A DNA stretch of 9,548 bases, from NCBI GenBank assembly GCA_009838595.1, contig VXRI01000268.1, positions 1 to 9,548 of the forward strand, read 5' to 3'. A model generated the notes under the pieces. The model was not told where the DNA came from and ran no database searches. It saw only the letters and a program-made list of their open reading frames with translations. A program made the position numbers and the translations under genes. Below, piece by piece: positions 1 through 6,076 of this stretch (within the stretch, counting starts at the first letter, position 1; each line of letters begins with the position of its first letter). The DNA comes from Chloroflexota bacterium (GTDB lineage Bacteria > Chloroflexota > Dehalococcoidia > Lucifugimonadales > JADFKI01).

Positions 1-22
1 GTGTTGATAGTGCAGTGTGCGC

Positions 23-805
23 CTACGCAGGTACCTCTTCCCGCAGCCATTCGTAGCCCTTTTCTTCGAGCTCTAGCGCTAGCTCGCTGCCGCCGGACAG
101 GGCTATGCTGCCATCAAGCAGCACGTGCACGAAGTCGGGCGTGATGTAGTTTAGGATGCGCTGGTAGTGCGTTACCATCACAATGGAACGCTCGTCAGAC
201 TTGAACTTATTCACGCCGTCGGACACGATGCGCAAAGCATCGATGTCAAGACCGGAGTCGGTCTCGTCGAGCAGTGCCAGCGTCGGCTCAAGCAGCGCAA
301 GCTGAAGTATCTCGTTGCGCTTCTTCTCGCCGCCGGAAAAGCCCTCATTAACCGAGCGCCGCACAAGGTCGGTGTCGATCTCCACCGTGTCCATCGCGGC
401 GTCGAGCAAGCGGTCGAACTCGCGTACTCGCAATTCCCTTTCGCCGCGATGCTGCCGTATAGCGTCAACCGCCGATTTCAGAAACTGCCACGAGCGCACG
501 CCCGGCAGTTCTACCGGATACTGGAAGGCGAGGAATACGCCCTCGCGCGCCCTAGTTTCGGGGTCCATTTCCAGCAGGTCTTGTCCCTTGTACAAGACTT
601 CGCCGCCGTCTATGGAGTATTCCGGCCTGCCCGCAAGCACATTGGTGAGCGTGCTCTTGCCGGAGCCGTTCGGACCCATAATCGCGTGTACCTCGCCGAT
701 GTTCACGGTGAGGCTGATCCTCTTCAATATATCAGTGTCTTCTATGGACACCTGAAGGTCGCGTATCTCAAGCAAGGGCGTATTGTCGGTCATCGCGTCT
801 GTCAT
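23..805 (-). CDS. sufC: Fe-S cluster assembly ATPase SufC
   Basis: ABC-type ATPase of the SUF system. In the known SufBC2D complex, two SufC subunits hydrolyse ATP in the cytoplasm to drive rearrangement of the SufB/SufD scaffold while an Fe-S cluster is built. The 260-residue product is the usual SufC length. Visible motifs are Walker A GPNGSGKST (44-52), Q-loop AFQYP (about 93-97), signature FSGGEKKR (156-163), Walker B LALLDE (176-181), D-loop SGLD (184-187) and switch His in VTHY (213). The 'EGFSGGEKKRNEI' and 'LLDETDSGLDIDALR' stretches are SufC-specific among ABC ATPases. The ATG is preceded by a GGAAAG-like ribosome binding site; a second in-frame ATG at codon 5 is an alternative start. 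It lies 138 bp downstream of sufB on the same strand, with no clear terminator between, so the two are probably cotranscribed. The gene looks intact. Confidence 0.97.
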   Translation of the reverse strand: MTDAMTDNTPLLEIRDLQVSIEDTDILKRISLTVNIGEVHAIMGPNGSGKSTLTNVLAGRPEYSIDGGEVLYKGQDLLEMDPETRAREGVFLAFQYPVELPGVRSWQFLKSAVDAIRQHRGERELRVREFDRLLDAAMDTVEIDTDLVRRSVNEGFSGGEKKRNEILQLALLEPTLALLDETDSGLDIDALRIVSDGVNKFKSDERSIVMVTHYQRILNYITPDFVHVLLDGSIALSGGSELALELEEKGYEWLREEVPA

Positions 806-943
806 TTCTTTCCGGTTCTTCCTCTTTCAATCGGTTAGCGCGGTTGGTATTAGTTCAACTATGGCTTTATGGGGATTTATGGTATGGATTGCCGTCTCGC
901 GTTCCGCAGAACTGCCGTGCCTTCACACAGCGGCGGCGTGGCG

Positions 944-2404
944 CTATCCTACCGTGCCTTCTAGATTCACGCGTAGGAGCTGCGAGGCTTCTGCGGCGAA
1001 CTCGAATGGCAATTCTTTGAATATGCCGCGGCAGAAGCCGTTGATTATCATATAGTTTGCCTCTTCCAAGCCGATGCCACGCTGCTGAAGGTAGAAGAGC
1101 TGGTTGTCGTCCACCTTGCTCGTAGTCGCTTCGTGGCCCATCTGCGCCGTTGGGTTGCGCACCTCGATGTACGGCACGGTGTGAGCGCCGCACCGGTTTC
1201 CGATGAGCAGCGAGTCGCACTGCGTAAAGTTGCGCGCGTTGGACGCAGACGGCATTATCTTCACCTGCCCGCGGTAGGTGTTCTCAGCCTGCCCAGCCGA
1301 AATGCCCTTAGCGATAATCGTGCTCTTCGTGTTCTTGCCGATGTGAATCATCTTCGTGCCGGTGTCTGCTTGCTGATGGTTGTTCACAAGTGCCACTGAG
1401 TAAAACTCGCCGATCGAATTGTCGCCCTGCAGTATCACGCTCGGATACTTCCAAGTAATCGCAGAGCCGGTCTCGACCTGAGTCCACGAAATCTTGGAGT
1501 TTCTGCCCCGCGCCGCCCCGCGCTTCGTTACGAAGTTGTACACGCCGCCGGTGCCGTCCTTGTCGCCGGGATACCAGTTCTGCAGCGTGGAATACTTTAT
1601 TTCCGCATCGTCCAGCGTTACCAACTCGACTACGGCTGCGTGCAACTGGTGCGTCTTTCGCATCGGGGCAGTGCAGCCTTCAAGGTAGCTCACATACGCG
1701 CCCTTATCCGCGATGATGAGCGTGCGCTCGAACTGTCCAGTGTCGAGTTCGTTGATGCGGAAGTATGTCATCAGCTCGATGGGGCAGCGCACTCCCGGCG
1801 GCACATAGACGAACGACCCGTCGCTGAACACGGCGGAATTGAGCGCGGCATAGAAATTATCGGTGTAAGGTACGACCGTGCCGAGATACTTCTTCACTAT
1901 CTCGGGATGCGTCTTGACCGCTTCGCTGACTGAGCAGAAAATCACGCCCGCGTCTTCAAGCATCTTGCGATATGTGGTAGCAACTGACGCGCTGTCCAGC
2001 ACGGCATCCACCGCGACTCCTGTGAGCCGCTTCTGCTCTTCGAGGGGGATGCCCAGTTTGTCGAACGCCTCGCGAATCTCGGGATCGACCTCATCTAGGC
2101 TCTGCGGAGCGTCCGCTTGGGACTTTGGCGCCGCGTAGTAGATGATGTCTTGGAAGTCTATGGGCGGATAATCGACATTCGCCCACTTCGGCTCTTCGTT
2201 ATTCAGCGTGAGCCAGTGGCGATACGCCTTCAGCCGCCATTCGAGCATCCAGTCCGGCTCGCCCTTCTTCGCCGAGATGAGCCTTACGATGTCTTCGCTT
2301 AGACCGCGCGGCGCGATGTCCGATTCTATATCGAACTCGAAGCCCCACTTATAACCCCGGTCTTCCACGCCAGTCTCGCGCGAGATGACCTGCTGTGTAG
2401 TCAT
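944..2404 (-). CDS. sufB: Fe-S cluster assembly scaffold protein SufB
   Basis: Scaffold subunit of the SufBC2D complex on which nascent Fe-S clusters are assembled in the cytoplasm; SufC powers it and SufD usually pairs with it. The 486-residue length is normal for SufB. Recognisable family blocks are an N-terminal region with '[11 protein letters not shown]' and '[13 protein letters not shown]', the 'EGCTAP' segment, the parallel beta-helix core, and the C-terminal core with '[10 protein letters not shown]', '[12 protein letters not shown]', 'HEATTSK' and '[10 protein letters not shown]', ending in 'LEGTVG'. Conserved Cys residues at about 396 and 405 sit in the region where SufB has its functional Cys. 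The start is supported by GGAGAGG eight bases upstream of the ATG. It is the first gene of the operon, with sufC next; sufD is not in the window and may lie left of position 1. No lesion is seen. Confidence 0.97.
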   Translation of the reverse strand: MTTQQVISRETGVEDRGYKWGFEFDIESDIAPRGLSEDIVRLISAKKGEPDWMLEWRLKAYRHWLTLNNEEPKWANVDYPPIDFQDIIYYAAPKSQADAPQSLDEVDPEIREAFDKLGIPLEEQKRLTGVAVDAVLDSASVATTYRKMLEDAGVIFCSVSEAVKTHPEIVKKYLGTVVPYTDNFYAALNSAVFSDGSFVYVPPGVRCPIELMTYFRINELDTGQFERTLIIADKGAYVSYLEGCTAPMRKTHQLHAAVVELVTLDDAEIKYSTLQNWYPGDKDGTGGVYNFVTKRGAARGRNSKISWTQVETGSAITWKYPSVILQGDNSIGEFYSVALVNNHQQADTGTKMIHIGKNTKSTIIAKGISAGQAENTYRGQVKIMPSASNARNFTQCDSLLIGNRCGAHTVPYIEVRNPTAQMGHEATTSKVDDNQLFYLQQRGIGLEEANYMIINGFCRGIFKELPFEFAAEASQLLRVNLEGTVG

Positions 2405-2454
2405 GGTAATCGCCTCTCCCCGTAGAATATGTTCGCGCTAGGTGTTGCCAGATG

Positions 2455-2477
2455 TTGTTGATTAAATAGGTCAACAA
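2455..2477. promoter_or_regulatory. Perfect 7-bp inverted repeat at the sufBC start region, possible operator
   Basis: TTGTTGA (2455-2461) and TCAACAA (2471-2477) are perfect inverted arms around a 9-bp AT-rich spacer. The site sits just downstream of the predicted transcription start, where a bound repressor could block sufBC transcription. suf operons are often controlled by iron or Fe-S-sensing repressors (SufR, IscR/Rrf2, Fur). The arms contain GTTG/CAAC but in the opposite order to the CAAC-N6-GTTG reported for cyanobacterial SufR, so the regulator is not assigned. A 7-bp repeat could also arise by chance. Confidence 0.3.
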
Positions 2478-2487
2478 TAGCATAGAC

Positions 2488-2517
2488 AATATAACAAAGT
2501 GGGTAGGTGGGGGTCAA
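2488..2517 (-). promoter_or_regulatory. Candidate sigma-70-type promoter of sufBC
   Basis: Read on the minus strand, TTGACC (2517-2512) and TATATT (2493-2488) are separated by 18 bp, and each matches the consensus at five of six positions. Transcription would start near 2481, leaving a leader of about 75 nt before the sufB ATG. No competing gene lies between it and sufB. Assigned by consensus only. Confidence 0.5.
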
Positions 2518-2540
2518 ATAATTTAAGTGGCGAAGGCTCT

Positions 2541-3060
2541 CTACCTCGGCAATTCCGCGGGCTTGCTTCCATGAATCGATGGCTCGCTCGCCAATAGCGC
2601 CCTCAGACGAGCGATCGATGAAACGGCATCGTCTCCAAGCCCCAAAACATCGCGCGTCAATCGCTCATCCAACTTAATTCTCTCTGCGTCCACCGCGCAC
2701 CTATGGAACGAATCGAACTTGCGCCCCCGAAAATCCTGCCATAACCCTTGCGCCTCTTCCAGTTGCCACGGCTGAAGTTCTCGAACATCCAGTGTGGTCA
2801 AGGCTTCAATCATGCCCTTGCCATGTCCATGCCCTTGCCATGTCCTTGCTACTAATTCCTCTTCCGGGCTGATTTCTATTCGCACGATTGGTCGCATGAT
2901 TGGCTTGAAGAATGAGCCCCAGTGTTGAATTAAGCCACAAAGACAACACAATTTCCAGTCGCATTTATTGTTCAATCTATCACCTTCTACACTCAAACTA
3001 TGCCACGCACGTACACCAAGTGCCCTAGTTGGAGTGAAGACTCCTATAATCCTCATAGAG
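2541..3060 (-). pseudogene. Decayed C-terminal fragment of a large DNA-methyltransferase-like protein
   Basis: A contiguous reading frame ends at 2541, but the protein makes family sense only if the frame changes twice. Upstream part: 'FTPTRALGVRAWHSLSVEGDRLNNKC'. Middle part, in another frame from about 2960: 'LSLWLNSTLGLILQANHATN' and 'QPGRGISSK'. Last part, back in the first frame below about 2830: 'GMIEALTTLDVRELQPW', 'FRGRKFDSFHRCAVD', 'LDERLTRDVLGLGD', 'EPSIHGSK'. 'SLWLNSTLGL' followed by a 'LDVREL' segment and an 'LDxxxxxxxLGL' segment resembles the C-terminal recognition region of large N6-adenine methylase proteins of restriction or phage-defence systems. That is a recollection of family style, not a search result. 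The second frame change coincides with a perfect 17-bp tandem duplication (2812-2845). The 5' part is missing: an IS abuts it at about 3061, and no recognisable methylase sequence lies beyond that IS. Confidence 0.5.
2812..2845. repeat. Perfect 17-bp tandem duplication in the methylase remnant
   Basis: On the plus strand the 17-mer ATGCCCTTGCCATGTCC occurs twice head to tail at 2812-2828 and 2829-2845. Because 17 is not a multiple of three, it changes the reading frame of the surrounding pseudogene. In the long open frame it yields the low-complexity stretch GHGHGKGM. It looks like a replication-slippage scar, and it marks one of the two frame changes. Confidence 0.85.
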
Positions 3061-3061
3061 G

Positions 3062-3073
3062 GTGTTTCCAAAG
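3062..3073 (+). repeat. IS left terminal inverted repeat
   Basis: GTGTTTCCAAAG, an exact reverse complement of 3777-3788. It lies just beyond the stop codon of the transposase remnant, as expected for the 3' end of the element. Confidence 0.75.
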
Positions 3074-3076
3074 TAT

Positions 3077-3753
3077 TCATAGTGGATGTGTGAGGCGGCG
3101 CAACATAAGGTGAATCATCGCTATCCGTATCCAAGCTTCACTGCTACTCACCAATGCCTCATAGTCCTTGCTCAACCTTCGCCACCGACCCAGCCAAGCC
3201 AGTGTCCGTTCCACTGCCCATTTTCGAAGCAGCACCGCGAACTCGCGCCTGCCTTCGACCTGCGTATCCACCATCTGCCCAGATCAATTTCAACTCGGGG
3301 AATCGACCGGTCAGCTTATTCATCAGCAACCTGGCGCCATCTCTGTCTTGGATGTCGGCAGGATGCACCACAACTTCCAGCAGCATTCTCATCGTATCCA
3401 CGATTGTGTGCCGCTTTCGTTCGAACACCTTCTTGCCGGCGTCATAGCCACCAGGCTCCTTTTTTTGTCGTCTTCACCGCCTGGCTGTCTATGACGGCTA
3501 CCGTGGGTATTGCGTCTCTGCCAGCACTCTTGCGCACTTTCGGGCGCAACTCATCGTGTACTCGCTCCCAAGTTCCATCCTCTGAGAAGCGCCTGAAGTA
3601 TTTGTACACTGTCTGCCACGGCGGCAGGTTGTGTGGGAACATCCGCCAAGAGCATCCGGTGCGCAGCACATACAGGATGTCGTTGAGCACCTCTCTCAAA
3701 TCAACGGTGCGAGGTCTGCCTTCGGGCTTGGATATGGCTTGCGTTTCATACAT
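3077..3753 (-). pseudogene. IS5-family DDE transposase, multiply disrupted
   Basis: Three minus-strand segments together give an IS5-type transposase. Segment one (3753-3442) holds 'GRPRTVDLREVLNDILYVLRTGC', 'PPWQTVYKYFRRF' and the first catalytic Asp in 'AVIDSQAVKTT'. Segment two (frame open from 3428) continues 'KRHTIVDTMRMLLEVVVHPADIQDRDGA' to the second Asp in '[10 protein letters not shown]'. Segment three (about 3260-3077) has the catalytic Glu in '[20 protein letters not shown]' and the usual ending '[10 protein letters not shown]'. All three catalytic residues survive, but in different frames. The lesions are a shift at the A7 run (3460-3466), a frame-changing junction near 3250-3262 where about 20 family residues between GGYAG and VERT are missing, and an apparently shortened N-terminus: about 12 residues precede GRPRT, where I expect nearly 30. 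It cannot make a normal protein. Confidence 0.85.
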
Positions 3754-3776
3754 ACATGTCAGGACAAATCTTCTAC

Positions 3777-3788
3777 CTTTGGAAACAC
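3777..3788 (-). repeat. IS right terminal inverted repeat
   Basis: CTTTGGAAACAC, the exact reverse complement of 3062-3073. It lies about 24 bp upstream of the transposase remnant's first ATG, as expected for the 5' end of the element. Confidence 0.75.
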
Positions 3789-3850
3789 ACTATTAGTTTC
3801 GATGAGAGATAGTCCTGTGTTTGAATCGGGACTTTCCGTACTGCCTAGCC

Positions 3851-3880
3851 TTGCTTGTTACACTTCAGTTTGCTTATAAT
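3851..3880 (+). promoter_or_regulatory. Candidate promoter of the 615-residue exported-protein gene
   Basis: A perfect TATAAT (3875-3880) is preceded by TTGCTT (3851-3856) with an 18-bp spacer. Transcription would start near 3887, about 97 nt before the chosen ATG at 3984. The site lies outside the IS right end (3788), so the IS does not supply it. Confidence 0.5.
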
Positions 3881-3983
3881 ACAGCCCAGTAATATAATGT
3901 CTTTTTCACACTGGATGACCTCAGAAGGTTTTGAAACCTGTGGGCGTGCCTGTGAGGATTGTTTGATAGGGGGTGCTCTACGA

Positions 3984-5831
3984 ATGTTGCTTCGCAAGAG
4001 GATAAGGCTGAGTGTTTTCATTGTTGCTGCCGTGTTATTGGTCATCCTTGCGGCGGCGATTCCCTCGGAAGGGCAAGCCAACGGGGGCGGCTCTGAGAGC
4101 CTTACTGTACTGGTTATGGACGAAGGCGAAAGTGGCTCTGTTTTCACAGTCGTCTGGGCTGACGACCAGGCATGCAGCGCCAGTTACAACGTGTACCTGG
4201 ACGGCGCAGAGAGTAGCACGGTTGGCTTGCCTGAAAATGCAACTATCGACGACTCAGGTCGCATTCACCTCGCGTCCGCGGCCTCATCCGACACTCATGT
4301 TTCGGTCTCATTCACGGCTATCTTCTCGGCATTAGACGCTTCATCTCTGACCGTCTCAGTGTTCTGCGGAAACGATAGCGGATCGGGCCGAGAGGTCGCC
4401 ACAGTCGATGATGTCAAAGTGGACTCGGATACTCGCAGGCCGATACAGGGTGCATACGCTAGAGCGCCTTCAGAAAGCAGTCTTCAGAGCGGCGTCATTT
4501 CAGGCCCGCTTGGCAGCTCAAGTTTGGACAACTTCAGTCTCGCGATCGCCGGCCACGGAGGAGACCTCCCTCAGTACTCGGGCGATGACGTTCCGGATTA
4601 CGCCCAGCTGCTACCAATACTATCCGACGGCGACGGCAATAGCTCCTTTGCGGCATCTGGAGGGACTCGTAGATTCGTATTGGAAAACACCGACGTCAAG
4701 GAGGAGACTCACAGTTCCATCTCTACAACCATCGCCGACAATGGCGCCACAGGCTCGACTTTCACTATAACCTGGGTTGACGCCGGGACATGCACTGGCA
4801 ACTACAGTCTGTACCTGGACAACATCGACTCCAATGGCGTAGGCTTACCCAGCAGCGCAACTCAGGACTCGGACGGTCGCGTCCACCTCGGCGCCGTTGC
4901 CGCGAGCACGGATCCTCTTCAGAAAGTCTCCGCATTCTCCACGGTCAAGGCGGTTTCGGATGGCGACCACCTGGCGCTTCGGATATACTGTGACGACGAT
5001 TCCGGTCGCGAGGTAGATAGCGACGAGCTCCCCATTGACTCGACCTCGCTTAGACCTATTGCCGGAACATATTCCAGCATGCCCGGAATCACTGACTTTC
5101 AAATCAACGGTACTGCCCAAATCAGATTTAATCCATACAAGACGGCTGAAGAGTACGATTACACATGGAACGTTGGACTGGCTGACGTAGCAACAATCAA
5201 GCCGGTGCTGAAGGACGGATATTCTGCTACTTACTATGGCTCGACGAAGAATGTGTACGGCTTCACCCTTAACGGCGTGGAAATTTCCAAGTTCGCCACA
5301 TGGTCGTTCAACGGCGCAGTGACGGTCACCGACGACGACGAAACGGAGGACGACTTCCAGTTCCGGTTTGACGACAATGATCCCGAAGGCACTGATATGT
5401 TCTGGTTGAATGTCAGTCGTGGAGACTATCATATCGGGCACTACTACAACTTCTTCGTTATTCGCAGGGCAGCCGTTACCGGTTCCACGACGCTGGATTA
5501 TGCGGAGAATGGTACTGACCCTATAGGCACCTACAGCATTTCCGACCCTGCCAGGGACTATAATTGGAGGTTGGCATCTAGAACCGGAGAAGGCAAGGAA
5601 GATGACAAGGACGCCTTCTACATTACGAAGAACAATGACGGAAATGGCGTGCTTTCTTTTGCAACCTCACCAGATTACGAAACGCCCACGGACAGTAGCT
5701 CGCCGGCGGACAACGTCTATCACACAAACGTATTGGGTTGGGAAGTGCATCCAATTCTGGGTTACTGGTACGGGAATTATTACGGCCGATCGGAAGTGCA
5801 AGTAACCGTAACCGACGTGGACCCTGAATAG
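3984..5831 (+). CDS. Exported protein with duplicated Cys-pair domains and a cadherin-like C-terminal module
   Basis: The function is not known to me. I start at the ATG at 3984, giving 615 residues, because it opens directly with a signal peptide: basic LRKRIR, hydrophobic LSVFIVAAVLLVILAAA, and likely cleavage after SEGQA near residue 32. A GGGGG tract lies about 10 bases upstream. The frame is open back to 3855, and an ATG at 3897 is an alternative start. Residues about 40-162 and 244-366 are two copies of one domain, sharing 'S-FT--W-D---C---Y--YLD', 'VGLP--AT-D--GR-HL' and 'DSGREV'. Each has a Cys pair 64-66 residues apart (64/128 and 270/336), suggesting one disulfide per domain outside the cytoplasm. 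Residues about 500-615 resemble a cadherin-like module ('YAENGTDPIGTYSISDPARDYNW', 'DAFYI', 'SPDYETPTD', ending 'VQVTVTDVDPE'). The Asp-rich acidic patches suggest Ca2+ binding, which is inferred. It stops exactly at a module edge, so the original protein may have been longer. No sortase motif or membrane anchor is seen. Confidence 0.8.
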   Translation: MLLRKRIRLSVFIVAAVLLVILAAAIPSEGQANGGGSESLTVLVMDEGESGSVFTVVWADDQACSASYNVYLDGAESSTVGLPENATIDDSGRIHLASAASSDTHVSVSFTAIFSALDASSLTVSVFCGNDSGSGREVATVDDVKVDSDTRRPIQGAYARAPSESSLQSGVISGPLGSSSLDNFSLAIAGHGGDLPQYSGDDVPDYAQLLPILSDGDGNSSFAASGGTRRFVLENTDVKEETHSSISTTIADNGATGSTFTITWVDAGTCTGNYSLYLDNIDSNGVGLPSSATQDSDGRVHLGAVAASTDPLQKVSAFSTVKAVSDGDHLALRIYCDDDSGREVDSDELPIDSTSLRPIAGTYSSMPGITDFQINGTAQIRFNPYKTAEEYDYTWNVGLADVATIKPVLKDGYSATYYGSTKNVYGFTLNGVEISKFATWSFNGAVTVTDDDETEDDFQFRFDDNDPEGTDMFWLNVSRGDYHIGHYYNFFVIRRAAVTGSTTLDYAENGTDPIGTYSISDPARDYNWRLASRTGEGKEDDKDAFYITKNNDGNGVLSFATSPDYETPTDSSSPADNVYHTNVLGWEVHPILGYWYGNYYGRSEVQVTVTDVDPE

Positions 5832-5925
5832 ACTGCAGCGCTAGTTGATGTCAGGCATAAGTATCGCCGCTATTATTGCTTATTGCAGGAGCGCCGGTTG
5901 ATTGGACGATTGCATTACAGTTCAA

Positions 5926-5948
5926 CTCACAGAAATTCGTTCTGTGAG
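5926..5948. other. Perfect 9-bp stem, 5-nt loop hairpin between the two exported-protein genes
   Basis: CTCACAGAA (5926-5934) and TTCTGTGAG (5940-5948) pair perfectly around ATTCG. There is no T-run on either strand, so it is not a typical intrinsic terminator. It lies 95 bp after one stop codon and upstream of the next gene's candidate promoter, so it may be an operator, a processing site or a weak terminator. Confidence 0.45.
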
Positions 5949-5986
5949 CGTCCCGGTCCTGCCACTGTTAGTATGTATGCGCACGT

Positions 5987-6015
5987 TTGACAGCCAAGAA
6001 TGATTAACCGTTAAT
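5987..6015 (+). promoter_or_regulatory. Candidate promoter of the Cache-PPC-RCC1 gene
   Basis: A perfect TTGACA (5987-5992) is followed, after a 17-bp spacer, by GTTAAT (6010-6015), four of six matches to TATAAT. The predicted start near 6022 leaves about 55 nt before the ATG at 6077. A second -35-like TTGACT at 6015 lacks a good -10 partner. Confidence 0.4.
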
Positions 6016-6076
6016 TGACTAAGTTACCTTAATATGTCGATAGCCACATCTATGGTGTGAAACTAGGGACGGAGAA

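Larger units (their letters stand above)
3062..3788 (-). mobile_element. Defective IS5-family insertion sequence
   Basis: The element is bounded by a perfect 12-bp inverted repeat: GTGTTTCCAAAG at 3062-3073 and its reverse complement CTTTGGAAACAC at 3777-3788. The true ends may extend a few bases outward. Between the repeats lies a minus-strand IS5-type transposase in pieces. The span of about 727 bp is shorter than an intact IS of this type (usually about 850 bp), which fits the internal deletions. A TA lies close outside each end, but I cannot fix a target duplication. The left end abuts the methylase remnant, so the IS may have interrupted that gene. Confidence 0.8.

Noticed and set aside
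167..838. Long plus-strand frame opposite sufC
   Set aside because: It is the antisense shadow of a certain gene, with no ribosome binding site or family signature.
2541..3134. A 197-residue intact hypothetical protein
   Set aside because: Its first residues come from inside the IS end, and its middle is out of frame relative to the recognisable methylase-like sequence; a pseudogene explains it better.
3086..3796. A 236-codon plus-strand frame across the IS
   Set aside because: It spans both IS ends opposite the transposase and has no domain signature; it is an antisense shadow.
3790..3850. Upstream half of the methylase gene on the far side of the IS
   Set aside because: One minus-strand frame stays open for about 23 codons but shows no recognisable family sequence.
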